Source: Isoperla grammatica
Taxonomy: Eukaryota > Arthropoda > Insecta > Plecoptera > Perlodidae
Assembly (NCBI GenBank): GCA_945910005.1
Contig: OX246739.1
Location: 2,696,001-2,760,000 of the forward strand
Length of the DNA: 64,000 bases
Reading direction: 5' to 3'
Shown here: positions 10,401-23,384 of the stretch, piece by piece
Numbering within the stretch: position 1 is the stretch's first letter
How the letters are laid out: every line of letters begins with the position of its first letter
Notes under the pieces: generated by a model
The model's input: only the letters and a program-made list of their open reading frames with translations
What the model was told of the DNA's origin: nothing
The model's database searches: none
Made by a program: the position numbers and the translations under genes

Positions 10401-10712
10401 GGATCCGTTGAAGATGTTGCAGCCCAAGAAACCGTCTGCCGGCCGGTAGCTGTCAGCTGTTGCAGGGGAGGTACTTGGACATGTTCAAGAGGGAAGTCTT
10501 TGCGCGCTATCGCAAGGATCCGTTGAAGATGTTGCAGCCCAAGAAACCGTCTGCCGGCCGGTAGCTGTCAGCTGTTGCAGGGGAGGTACTTGGACATGTT
10601 CAAGAGGGAAGTCTTTGCGCGCTATCGCAAGGATCCGTTGAAGATGTTGCAGCCCAAGAAACCGTCTGCCGGCCGGTAGCTGTCAGCTGTTGCAGGGGAG
10701 GTACTTGGACAT
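7366..10712 (+). repeat. About 29-copy, 115 bp minisatellite of the glycosyltransferase C-terminus, stop codon and 3'UTR start
   Basis: Units of mostly 115 bp run from TTCAAGAGGGAAG to TACTTGGACATG. Each has the last 26 codons, the TAG (7444, 7556, 7671, 7786, 7901 and on to 10677) and about 30 bp of 3'UTR. A few units are 111 to 114 bp long, and three consecutive ones near 9740-10110 are 123 bp, with extra GGTACC and GAA insertions. The unique sequence after the array (CTTAGGGAAGG) and the original coding sequence (CTTCAAGAGGGAAG) are similar at the junction. The coding frame ends in the first unit, so the other copies are untranslated unless spliced. GC content is well above the surroundings. 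Confidence 0.95.
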
Positions 10713-13700
10713 CTTAGGGAAGGCCACACAGTTACGTCTGAACACGGATGTCCTCGTATAGCCACGGTAGGACTGTGGACTGTGTCACTGTCGGTAAACT
10801 GCTAAAATGGCAAGTGAATTCTTCGCAATGTATCATGAAAGGTTATGAAATAACCAACAAAACTTTCAGGTTATCTAAGGCAAGTGTTTGGAGGATTTTG
10901 TCTGTTACAACACTCGGCAGGGGTATGGATGGAAATAGGTTTGATTGATGTATATTATTAAAGTGATGCCAACAAACAAGAAAGGATATATTATGTAGGT
11001 AACAAAATGTTAATGTCAAAATGAAACGTTTAAACAAATAGACATATGTTTCGAAAATATAGTATTTGATGAACCATGCTTATAGCATCAATAATAGATA
11101 ATATAACTATGGTTTGGACAAAGCTGGTGGTAAGATTTTTGACACGTGTTTGTGTTGTTTTTATGAGGTGTATATTTCGTTTATGTGTATGTCCTCTCAA
11201 TTTTTAAACGTAAATGTTGTAGCTAAATATATAGTTGTTTATATTTAATAATGTAATATAATATATAGAATGATATCGCTATGGGTGAATAGCGTTGATA
11301 TTGTATCAGGTTGTGATAATTATTATAGGGTAGCTGTCTAGAAAAACATTTTGTAATTATGCCAAACAATAATGATTTTTTTAGTCATTCTAATGTTTCA
11401 ATGTATATATAAATATTCTGTATCCACGCAGTTTATGCGAACCGTCAATGTACACATATATTGTAAGTTGTCGAAATACACAATGTGAATTGATTGGTTA
11501 TTAAGTCATGGTGTTGTGTCGATTGGCATGTGTGCCCTAAGTGGAGAACTCTAAGTACCACTTTCACATTTAATTTCAGTTGTTTAATCTTCATATATAA
11601 TTTGTAATGAAATCGATTTGGTGATATTTAACTGTCACAAAACTGGCATATACAGTTTTAGGTACAGGTATATCTTACGTTATTATAACATCCAACAGAA
11701 ACTTGATTTTATATTGTTTATCAATAAGTACGTTGCTTCCAAAGCCATATATTATATGCCAGAAACAAAAGAATTGTTTTGTGGTTCACAAAATATGAGT
11801 TCATATTGTGTATGCAAGGTTGTTTGTAATCAGTGGCCGGAGCAGCAGTACAGATAACATAATTTGTGTAAGGAGAACTTCCAACTATCGTAAAGACCCA
11901 TTGAAGTCAAATAGATCTATCATAAGCATTTTCTGTTTGCATGAATAAGTTAAGCTCATCACCAAAGATATAAAAAATGCAAGATTAATTCCCAAGTGTG
12001 CAAAGGAAATAATTATATCACTTATGTTCACTATGATGAGACCTACGTAACGAAGTTACTAACAGGTTGAGCCAGCTGGATGAAATACATTATTTTCTTT
12101 TATTATTAATTCATCATCAAAAGCAACAACGTCATAATAACCAATGAAATAAACAGTTCCTGAAATTTGCGACACTTTTCTTTTCATTTATTTCACCGAT
12201 GGAAAACATAACTTCAATGGGTTCCTAAGGTTACATTACGACCCAATGTGTTTTGTTGTAACTCCCATTACAAAACGTACCAGAACATAGAAACATGTAT
12301 TACCTACATTCAGATGTATATATGTCTTTCGTTATATCTACACCCATCGAGTGAGTACAGCCCTTATCATGAACATGTTGAAGATTGTCCGTGAATTGTA
12401 TAAATATTTGTGATAGCTGTTGTTTTCTGCTATACCATAAGATAGTGATGTGAATTCCTCATGTATTTATATTTTTGAAATCGCAAAGAAAATTGAAAAC
12501 CAAACGAACAAAGAATGTGTAAAGCAATAACAAAGCAGAGTGTATTGGTTGTGATTTTTATATTTCAAATCGTATAAATACCCGTGATAGCCGTCAGTGT
12601 TGTATTTGTAAAGTAGCGTGATCAGGTAGCTGTAGCATAGCTGTAGCATAGCTGTAGCGCGCTACGATTCTATTGCGCAGTGAAAATAATACTTATTTAG
12701 TTTTCAAATAGCTACAGTGAAAAAATACACTGCATTTTTTCATGAATCAAAATAATATGCAGATTAATTTATTGGAGATGAGAGGTACATTTCTATATCA
12801 ATGATAAGAATTCGATTACTCAGTAAAGCCAATCCAGTGTTTAAATTGTTTAGTACTAAATAAATCTGTATCCTACTATGGAGCTCTGGGAGGGTGAACT
12901 GAAATTAGTAATGTTTAAAAAAAAAATGGAATGAATATTATACATGTCAGATGGTTTGAAGATTAAGCGTAAAAAAAGCCAGCGGAGTAACACTACTTTG
13001 ACGTGTGTGGGAAGAAGACATCTGTATCCTAAAGAAACACTGGTAGCTAAACGAGTTGTGGCCAGCTCCATTGTAATTAATTTAAAAACAGAACTTGGTG
13101 TTATCAATAACATGCTAATCGTAAACAAGAAGCATCTACAACACTGTAGGGTATCATCCATTATGCCATGCTGCAATCACAAGGTTACATTACACACATA
13201 CATGAAAGATAATATTGTATGTACAAATAAAGTCAAGTATTAAAAACAGTTTTTGTTGGCTTACGTATTTCCCAATTCCTTACCTGAGAGACAGTGCAAT
13301 AGTTTCTGTACAACCTTGCATGTTCGTAAGACCGGGTTAGATTATCTGGTTCTCGACAACTGCAGATACAGCTCCCGCGGTTTTCCAAAATATCATTTGT
13401 AAATTTACTATTTCGCAAACATTTTAACTAATACTATACCTTTCTTGAAATAATTAATTGATCGTCCGAACATTCAAGGTTCTAAAGAAGAAATAAGATT
13501 CCCGCATTATGATAGTTCTATTCTTGGTAGGTACTTTGTATACAATCCGACCGCATTTCATGATGTTTTAATCTAAATGTTCGTTTCAGTTAGTTTATTT
13601 TTTATTCGCCAGTTTGATATATTTTCAATTTTATTTTGTCCCACGTTTTGAACGTCCTTCAATATTTACCTTAAGCTTTGTAGGCTACTTATGGCAATAT

Positions 13701-15160
13701 ATGCAAATTTGTAAATTGTCTGGGAAGGAAGAGTAAACACCATGTCCATGTTTTGCACGCCTTGGCCATAATGCTTCGCAGTCAGTAACTGCTCAACAAT
13801 CTAGTACTCATCGCAAATACTTATTATTGTTAATGCAATGAACAGGTATGTACACCAGTGAATGAAACAGAACACCTACAACTGCAAATATAAAGAAGGG
13901 CTTGGTTTTCACTGAACAGGATCCTACATAATTTAGTATGATGCACGATCATCTCATCTTATTCTTGGCTTGGTATTGAATGATAACTCTAGGTGCCTAA
14001 TCGTGTGTAAACAAAAACTGGGTACTTACTAATAAATGCATTAAAATACACAAACCTTTACAACCGACTACGTTTTGCTTATTGTTGTGCAGTAGTTGTA
14101 AAACATTACAACTGTAGGTGACTCTATTTGCAAACTATTAATAATAATAAATAATGAACAGTGCACAATTTATGATAAGTATGTTTCGAACTAGGAGGAG
14201 CTTACAAGTTGATTGAAATACTCTCAGATTTCTAATAGCACGTTCACAAAGTCTCACACATTGGTCTGACCTTCATGACAAGCTTCGCGTCACTCGCAGT
14301 CCCGCTTCATCCAATGGACAGTGATTATTTGAACGAACCTAAAGAAAATATCAATTTCCTTTTCTCTCTCTTAAGAAAGTTTCCCATGAGTCAAGCGCTC
14401 AGATATTTCCACAGATAACGTTTTTATTTTCAGACGTATACGTTTTTCATAAAAATAAAAATAAAATAAAATAATCTTTTTCCATGAAAGTATGTTGCCA
14501 GCAATTACGAGTTTTTACAAATTAGTTTTCCACCGTTTTCAATCCGAAACGTTCAATGCTCGAAGTGAGACGCTGGAACGCGATCCTAGCCCATCCAAAT
14601 ACAATTAAATAAATCTTGTCTCAGCTCTGTTCGCAATAACTCGGTGTGTTCCCGACAGCTTCTCAGTCTCGCCTGACAGGAAGATGAAATGAAAATATCA
14701 AGAAAAAAAAAAGAAAATATAGAATGTCAAGAGAAATAGCGACGGGGAAGACTAGGCACGAACTCAGCCTACTCGATGCCGAAGCCAGACACTATAGTTC
14801 ATCAATATTCAATACTCAATCTCGTGACGTCACAAATACTGTGCTTTTAATTGACTGGGAAATAAAAAATTATTCACAGCGGTTCTTCCAACTTTTTAAT
14901 TTCTTAAACATATTTTTATGATAATGTTGTACTGACTGAACCTTCACTACTAGTTGGTGCTATGATAACTACATAAGGTAAGTGCCGCAGAGTAGTGAAA
15001 GTAAATATATGCTATGTTTACTTATGTCGGCGACAGTGCATAGCATAGGCCTACTCTCCTCACAATGTCTGTATTTAATTAACAGGTTGGAAATAAAAGC
15101 AGTTAGTTGATTAAGCAAGTGAGTGTATCGTTAGCGTCCAGGTCTGACAGAAGACAGACG
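10713..15160. other. 3'UTR remainder and AT-rich intergenic DNA
   Basis: This follows the glycosyltransferase array. Several AATAAA strings occur (for example near 12147, 12858 and 13225), and any could end the transcript. No gene, RNA gene or sizeable element is supported. Confidence 0.5.
12627..12665. repeat. 11 bp tandem repeat with a 12 bp palindrome at its end
   Basis: Three copies of TAGCTGTAGCA; the last runs into the perfect palindrome GTAGCGCGCTAC (12654-12665). Confidence 0.85.
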
Positions 15161-15180
15161 GACCGACAGTGAGTGATGGA

Positions 15181-15359
15181 TGGACGACAGTGTGAGAGAA
15201 TGTGTGGTCTATGCTCTAGTGTGCAGTGGAGTGGGCGAGTCCAAGACAACTCCACACCCCCTGGACAACAGTGTAAGAGAATGTGTGGTCTATAAACTCT
15301 ATACCCCTCAGACGAGACGTGGTAACTGGGTGGGCGAGTTCAAGACAACTCTACACCCC
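15181..15359. repeat. Two diverged direct copies of an 80-98 bp segment
   Basis: Copy one (15181-15260) and copy two (15262-15359) both start GGAC(G/A)ACAGTGT and share GAGAATGTGTGGTCTAT and GGGCGAGT(C/T)CAAGACAACT. Copy two has about 18 bp more. One plus-strand frame is open through both (64 codons, with motifs SVRECVVY and GVGE/WVGE), so an exonic or element origin is possible but unidentified. Confidence 0.75.
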
Positions 15360-15683
15360 TTTATCTCCAGGTGAAACAAAAACGTTTACTATGGAAAGTT
15401 CATCGGTTTGTTAATTAATTAATAAGTAATTATTTGTTAAAACATTATTTTAAAGCGTGTGATTGGTGTTTGAGTTTAACACTTGTACATTGTAGGATAA
15501 GAGAAATAAGAGATCAGAACAAAACCATCATAATTTGATTGTTTCGACTGCTATCAGAGTAATAATGTATCAGTACAGACCGCTGTCTATTGCGTACTGA
15601 GAGCACTTGCAATTACCACGGTGTTCTGACGAACAACCCTGTGCTGTCTATTTATTTGCCCCTTGCTTGAATCTTCTCCCCTC

Positions 15684-16524
15684 GATTGGTTCCACCAGTA
15701 CACAGATTGTGATTGGTTTGATATCGTGTGATTGGTTCCACCAGTATGCAGATTGTGATTGGTTTGATATCGTGTGATTGGTTCCACCAGTATACAGATT
15801 GTGATTGGTTTGATATCGTGTGATTGGTTCCACCAGTACACAGATTGTGATTGGTTTGATATCGTGTGATTGGTTCCACCAGTATACAGATTGTGATTGG
15901 TTTGATATCGTGTGATTGGTTCCACCAGTATACAGATTGTGATTGGTTTGATATCGTGTGATTGGTTCCACCAGTACACAGATTGTGATTGGTTTGATAT
16001 CGTGTGATTGGTTCCACCAGTATACAGATTGTGATTGGTTTGATATCGTGTGATTGGTTCCACCAGTACACAGATTGTGATTGGTTTGATATCGTGTGAT
16101 TGGTTCCACCAGTACACAGATTGTGATTGGTTTGATATCGTGTGATTGGTTCCACCAGTATACAGATTGTGATTGGTTTGATATCGTGTGATTGGTTCCA
16201 CCAGTATACAGATTGTGATTGGTTTGATATCGTGTGATTGGTTCCACCAGTACACAGATTGTGATTGGTTTGATATCGTGTGATTGGTTCCACCAGTATA
16301 CAGATTGTGATTGGTTTGATATCGTGTGATTGGTTCCACCAGTATACAGATTGTGATTGGTTTGATATCGTGTGATTGGTTCCACCAGTACACAGATTGT
16401 GATTGGTTTGATATCGTGTGATTGGTTCCACCAGTATACAGATTGTGATTGGTTTGATATCGTGTGATTGGTTCCACCAGTATACAGATTGTGATTGGTT
16501 TGATATTGGTGTGATTGGTTCCAG
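15684..16524. repeat. 18.5-copy, 46 bp minisatellite with two CCAAT boxes per unit
   Basis: The unit contains GTGATTGGTTCCACCAG and GTGATTGGTTTGATATC. The CCACCAGTA string recurs every 46 bp from 15692 to 16474 (18 times), and a truncated copy follows at 16515. Each unit has two inverted CCAAT boxes (ATTGG), so more than 35 in 840 bp. Units differ mainly at one base (TACACA or TATACA). All three minus-strand frames stay open because the unit lacks stops, but no start context or protein family supports coding. Confidence 0.95.
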
Positions 16525-18428
16525 TTTACTGTTCGTTCATTTTAGAAAAACTTTGTGTTGTGTAGTTATCGTATTGGAACTGTTTGCAGTATTTTAGCGC
16601 TATTTGGTAATATTTATTAGTAGAGGTATACTGAGTGAGAAGTTACTATGAAACCAGAATAATAAAGATTTATGACGTAGCAATTCGAAAACGATATAAA
16701 TAAAGATTTGTAGAAATGTTTCTTTGTGTTAAGAGTTGGCGTACGTGTTATCGCGTGCAACTGTGATGTATGTTGGTTGATTTGTTACAAGCTACGCTTA
16801 TCAATAAATGCAATACTGACTGTTGTAAACAAACGTAGGCCAAAGCTCGTGGCCTCGAGCACGTTCTCAACAAAGCTTTATTTTTACTAGAGACGTAATA
16901 AATACATATGGGGCTCTTTTAGAAAAGATTTTATTTCACATTGTATTTCAAATTCTGTTGTAGCTTCAAGAAATTACATGCCTCATACAAAACATTGGTT
17001 GCAATTTCAACCAACGAGTTGGTTTTGTGGAAATTACTGTTCTAGTTACTTAAAAATCAAGCCATAATTATAATGCATTTCAAGACATGAGAAGTGATGC
17101 GAGTTCCGTTAGAGCCTGAGAACCCAGCAGTGGTAGCCAGGAGGGCGGTTTAACTCAGCCCTGGACGTGGGAGACCTGTCCTCAGTCACATTTATTGATT
17201 TCATTAATATATGTTCCATTCAGTTATAAAATTGTTTTATAAAGATAACTATGAATAAAACTATGAAAATGTATAAAAAAAAACGTCACCAAAACGATCA
17301 CTTTCAATCACTATTTTACGATTTCACCTAATAAGTGTTTCACCGACACAAGTTTGTATTCAATATCTTATAAAGAAACAATACATAGTTTTGTATTCAT
17401 TGGCTAACGAATTCTCACTCGGAGGTATATTTTATTCTACTGTTCCTGTTCGTATGACTGCGCCTTTATTTCTGTCCGAATAATAATTGTCTAAATCTGT
17501 CCGTACGTTAACGTGAAAGTAACGTGGACACTCTTTGATGTTAGCTGAACAAACGCAACCCGAGTTGTAGGGCTGTGTCTGACATATTAGTCCGGAGCCT
17601 CGCCTCGCAACAACATGGAAGTGTGCGCTAATTTGTCTGTCCGTGTTACACCCGATTGTTTTTGTGTGAGTATTCGCTGCACGTTGAAACCCTTTGGGAC
17701 GCGACTCATTTATATCAAACACTCAACGACCCCTAAATTAATTGGCTTCCCTCATAATCTAACCCCATGCACGTTTAGGCCGCAGAACAAGGGAGGATCC
17801 AATTAATTAACACAGGGAATTACATGCAGGGTGTGTTATTTGCCGTGAGAAATAATTATAGGAAGAATATAATTTAATAGCTCTTTCAATTTAATTTTAA
17901 TTTGAAATTGTTTGGTTGTTCGTGCCATGAGTTTGTGTGTTATTGGGCCTGTACTTGCCAGTATGGAAATGTGCTTGGGTTGTTAGTTGTGAAATAAGGT
18001 CAATAGTTTGGAAAACTGAGAATAACAAGAGTTGAATTACGTATAAAATATGTGCAATGTTTTTTACGTCCATTCAATCAATAGCCCTATCAGTATCACC
18101 ACCTTCATTAAATTAACTTTTTGAAGTGCCATCCTGCACGGCAAGAAATCGGATATCAGCGCATAAGCTTAGAATCTAGCCGAGTACGTATCACTTTAAA
18201 TCAGAGTGCATCTCATAAAAACAGTCATTAAAGAATTAGGTTAATTGTAAGAAAAGTGGTTCTTTACGAACGGTGTCGTGTCATGTAAAGCGCATTCACT
18301 TCCAGGTCGCTGCTCAGTAACTTGACAGTCTTCCGGCAGACAAGTTGATAATTAGTTTCATGCGGCAAAGAAATTGGAAGAGAGTTGAAAAAAGTATACG
18401 AGATATTTCTATTTGAAAAATAAATTAC
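16525..18428. other. AT-rich non-coding interval
   Basis: No gene, array or recognisable element; only AT-rich unique sequence. Confidence 0.5.
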
Positions 18429-18557
18429 CTGAGAGATCTCGATTAGCTTCAACTCGAGAAAGATTTCTAGTTCGTCGTGGTTTTGTTTCGTCATTTTCAA
18501 GGGAGAATTGAGTTTAAGTTGTTCCAAGGTGTAGTCACGACACATTTTGGATTGCAT
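18429..18557 (-). CDS. Candidate first coding exon of an unidentified gene
   Basis: The minus strand has an ATG (18557-18555), with an in-frame TGA just upstream, then 43 open codons (MQSKMCRDYTLEQLKLNSPL, then KMTKQNHDELEIFLELKLIE, then ISQ) ending at CTCAG/GTAATT, a good donor in phase 0. The amphipathic, Leu/Glu/Lys-rich sequence looks like a helical protein segment. I do not recognise the family, and no following exon was identified to the left. It could be a chance ORF, though the position of the donor and the balanced composition argue for a real exon. Confidence 0.35.
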
Positions 18558-19107
18558 TGAGTTCAATCAGATCTTCCGAACAAATGAATGATAATATCGC
18601 CCACTCACTCATCTGCAGTGTTTGTTAGATCGGATTCAGAGCTACTCGAGTGCGCACACACACGTTAAACCGAACTAACACACACAGTTTAGGTGATGTA
18701 CATTTTCAGTCGGAGTTAACACAATATGGTAAAACCCCAACTTTCGTGCATAGCTGTGGATGTAAGGATTTAGGACACTGATTTTCTTATACATTGGGCG
18801 GGGAAAGATGACATGGGAATGCTCCTTATTTACACAACTTGGTTATTGCAAAACTAAGGTCTTCATAGTATGGGATATTAATGTTCGGAATGAAAATGCC
18901 ATGTTGCATTAGTCAGGCAAGGCTTGAAATCGTTTCTTGGTTGCAAGAATTTGGTTTTGTAACATTTACATTTTTAAATTGGTATGGTTAATAGTTTTTG
19001 AGTTGAGAAAAGAAACAAAACTTTGACTTATAAATAAAAAGAAATGTTGACTCAAACCATTTTTCCTCAGATTTATTACTGAAATTTGTGATACGAGCAT
19101 CTTTCAG

Positions 19108-19358
19108 TTATCATTCGAAATTATTCAAGAGCATTATTTCACAATCTACTATTGAAAAAATTAAACCAAAAGAAATTCCTTTCCTCAAAGCCAGAAGTTC
19201 TTCCCCTAGATATCAAGAATACAATACTTACTCCGGTGGACATCCATGATAAAGTATTATGGCCTACGCATCCATTAATATATGCATTCAAAAAATTTCG
19301 AATTCCCCCACTCAAGCCTGACATTTTTCATTTAAATAAAGCGAATGAAGGCTTTTAG
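19108..19358 (+). CDS. Candidate terminal exon of an unidentified gene
   Basis: Following a CATCTTTCAG acceptor, 82 codons stay open to a TAG, ending in VDIHDKVLWPTHPLIYAF, then KKFRIPPLKPDIFHLNKANE and GF. An AATAAA signal lies 22 bp after the stop (19381-19386). The C-terminal half has the mixed hydrophobic/proline composition of real protein rather than the usual AT-driven Lys/Asn/Ile noise. No family is recognised and no upstream exon found. An alternative is a decayed gene or element fragment. Confidence 0.33.
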
Positions 19359-20399
19359 AAAAGTGCTCGGAAATAAGAAAAATAAAAATCTCCCGTCAAG
19401 ACCACGTGCGGTCGTTTTGTCATCAGCTCCGGCGTGAGATGCGTCATCGCTGCGTCAGCGCTGCCTGGCGGGGGTGACGAGAACTAAAGACCCTCGGATA
19501 TGATCACACCAACACCTTTACGAGGTTTTCATCCCTGCTTTGAATACTTCGATAAACTTTCCACTGTATTCACCTCACGTTATGTTATTCAAATATTACT
19601 GATAAGTGAGTTTATTGTTTTTCAACTTTCAAAATTAGTTTTACTCCGTATTCTTGTTCGTTTTCATTATAGCGAAACTATTTTTGTATAGCTGTTAACT
19701 GTATTACCAGGGTATTGTAATTACTTTGTAGTTTACTAACTTGTAAATCAGTTTTATTGAAGAAGTTTTCATATCTCTAATTAAGTTGCGCGAAAGTAAG
19801 TAACAATGAATTAGAGAAGAAGAGAAAACATATACGAACCTAAGTTTCGAGCATTTGATTGAAACTTATAGAATTGTATTATTAGGTTTCAAGCTACTCT
19901 AACTATCATAATCGAGTTTAATTAAACGAACCTGGATGGACAGTTTTTAAGTATAACTGCATATTTTATAAAATTATACGCAGAGCTAAACTATATGGTT
20001 TGTGTGTTGCCACAACTCCATATGTATATAGATCACGATATAGAGATAAAGTACCAATGACATTCCGACGTCACAGCCACAAGTATTAAAATATTACGTC
20101 TCTCCTACGAGTACAACGCTGCATACATTAGTTGGTACCTTGCTACACAATCCACGTATACGGACAGCATAATCCTGTTGATATGGCGCATCTAGCTAAT
20201 TAAATGGAAGTTCTAATGTACAATAATAACTATTTTCCGCATAATGATCTTGTACGATGGTAACCCCGTACACATCTGTGAGGCCTACTCGTGTTGGTTA
20301 GTATTTGTAATACTAGAGTACTAGAGTTCTTCCTCTAAAGAATCCTAATTAAGTCGTTACATACACGAGCTTCCAACCTCAGTGGAAACCTTTGTTCCA

Positions 20400-20490
20400 A
20401 CAAGCATAATATGCAGGTCAAGTTTGGCCCCCATTACAAGCATAATATGCAGGTCAAGCTTGGCCCCCATTACAAGCATAATATGCAGGT
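20400..20490. repeat. 36 bp tandem repeat, 2.5 copies
   Basis: ACAAGCATAATATGCAGGT recurs at 20400, 20436 and 20472; the first two copies continue with GGCCCCCATT. Confidence 0.9.
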
Positions 20491-23370
20491 GAGGCGCTTA
20501 TCAGGTCAACAATGTATAGACCACTTCTTCAAGTTAGTTCTTTCCATGGGGTAACGATACCACGGTTCTCTTTGCGTTACTGTTTATAATTCGCAGGAAT
20601 ATTATTGAAATGAACATTGCGCAGTAACCTTCACTTCACATTGGAACTGTAGCTGGCGTAATACGCAAGTATTGTTTTCATAACACCCCTGTTCCAACAA
20701 CATGGCATGAAGAGAATATTAGGAATTAGATAGCTGACCGTGTGAAAGAACATTAAATTTAATCATGTTTCCCGATTTGGCGCGATAGCTGAATACAAAA
20801 GCCGAGTGTAGGTTAGGGTGTTTTTAAATGTGTTGCTCGTTTTAGAGCCCCCATGCAGTACATGACGAGGCTTGCCATGCAGCGAGGGTTGTAAAAGTAT
20901 TGCCACATTGATATATGTGTGTAAGCCTCCCCAGTACTAAAACAAGGGAACGTTTTACTGTCCAAACATAACTGGGATATACCCTACTGAATTGATGGCG
21001 TGTGCTTTTCCATTTCCTACGTTCTATACGAACAGCTCTTGGTTATATTTTCAATTCGAAACTTATTTCCTTCGCTTTCTGTAGTCATACGCCAGCACTA
21101 TATAAAATCTAGGAAATATATTCCTGCCTTCTCAATATACTGCCGTTGCGAATTGGATGAAAGAGTAAACTTCGTCTAAAGTACACTTATGTTAAGTTTC
21201 AAACTTGGGTATTTTATGACACTTTTCGGTATAAGAAATGGTTTACTTGTAAAATACTGTTTGGTAAAATATACATCCAAAAGTAATATAACAGCTTATT
21301 TGCCAACTTAAACCTCACGTAAAATAGGGCTTCGTTTGATGTAGCATGAGAGGGGGGGTCTAGTAAACATCACACCTTATACAATCAAATATGTTTTTTT
21401 TATAAAATACGTAGGAAAATGTAGGATTCACAAAAATGCTTCAGCAATGATGAAAGTGTACTTACATCCATAAGATATAATCTATCGCAACTTGATCGCG
21501 TTACGAGCCATCTCATACTTCACATTGCTCTCATTGGGGGAAGCTATATTCTTTCTCAACACTTTCTTTGTCATTCGAATCGGTTCATAGCTTCTCTCCG
21601 ATATTACATCATCTGCCTGTCTACCCACATGAATTGTTTCCAGTTTCCGGACCATGTTACAAACCTCATTTCTATTTTATAAACAAATCCCCAATATTCA
21701 TCGTCAAATAAAACGGAAAACAAATATGGGAGTCAGTAGTCACTAGTAATGATGTACGTTTTCAAACGATTTTGTTTCGAATATGACTGCAGTGTAGATT
21801 GTAATTGTCCCTTTGACGAGGTATGAATGGGGGATTGATAAACATGCGCTTCCATGACAGATCAGTGGCAGGTGACGTCATAGGGGCTTCAGTCTCCACG
21901 TGGACATGACATTTGACTGCATCTAATCTCCTTGACATGAGCAATGACAGGCAGCCAATCAGTGGGTACACAGGAGAAGAAACGCCTCATTATAAACGAG
22001 GTTTAATTACTGTTTTGTTGGTATCCTGCTGGTTTTGTAATACGTTAACATGTCAACATTTTGTGTTGTTGATACAAAACAAATTCTATATAGTTGATGC
22101 AAAATAATTGCAAGAGTAGAAAATAATTGTGTTCATTTATGTTTCGACATGCTGCCATATTAGAAATACAGAAAGTAATATCTCGGGTGGTGGGGGGAGG
22201 GGGGCATTACTCATATCGATCATCAGGGCAAGCCATCAAAATTCATAAAATATTAACCCATGTGTATTATTCACGTTTTATCTGACACATTAAAATCTAC
22301 TTGTATGGATATTACGGTATTTAGGTATTGATTTGTATTGGTAGGCCTATTCAGCCATTATAATGATGTCTACACAATCATATTTGAGCTGATTTTATAA
22401 AACTCTATTGTCTATGAAATTATCAATACAGTCGTGTTGTATTTACCTCGATTGAACATCTGTAGTTAAACAAGATCGCATTTACCACGTAAAAAAAATA
22501 AAAACCACAATTATACGAAAGAAACTGTTCCTACACAACATTGTGATAGTGCAGTGTCTTACTTGTAGCGATACGAATATAGATTCACATTGGGAAGTGA
22601 ATGTGCTGTATCCCCTGTCTCGTGCGATACAAGCATAACCTGCAAACGACGAGACTTGGAATATAAATATCGGGCCGTTCACTAGCTTAATATTAGCTTA
22701 GCTTAGATGATCAAAGCAAAGACCTGCTCAGAGCACACCAAAACGTTTTATAAGTTGTTAACTACTCTTAAGGTAATTGGCTCAAGTTAAGGTGGGACAT
22801 TGACCTCAAACGAGGATAGAATAGCCACAATGGTCAACGGGCGCGTCTTGGCTCCTTGTGGCTATTTGTTTTCACTGCTTAGTATAATCTACTCTAAGTC
22901 AGCGCCCCCCTGACCTCCACAGCTGTTCCACTCTCTGACGGGTGAGTCGTATAGCTGGTTCCAGCGCAAAGACATCCTTCATTCTGTCGCTCTCGCGAAA
23001 CTTTCATCTCTGTATCACTTTCCACTCACCATTTCTTTTGCCGTTCTCCCTCCTTTCTCGCGATATACACTTTATATCTCCTTCATTCGGTCTACTGACA
23101 TTCTCCCTTCACTTTTACCTACCCTCTCTGCCTTTACTCCCTTCCCATCATAACGTAAATGACTACTATTTTCTACTTGAAGCTCCACACACCACCGAAC
23201 TCTTCCATACACCATCATCAATAACTACTATTATTTCTAGTATGTATTGCATCTATTTACTCAAGCTGTGGTTCGTAGAGTTTCAGTCATTATATTAGTG
23301 AAACTGAGCCAACTGAACTGAGAAACAACAACAGAGCCTCCTACAAGAGTCATTGGGTCTCGTGTATTCA

Positions 23371-23384
23371 GGGGGGGGGGGGGG
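23371..23384. repeat. Poly-G tract (14 G)
   Basis: Uninterrupted run of 14 G. A second run of 13 G lies at 24289-24301. Confidence 0.95.

Noticed and set aside
15587..16477. 245-296 codon ORFs on the minus strand
   Set aside because: A stop-free 46 bp unit keeps all three frames open; equal openness in every frame and no domain argue against coding.
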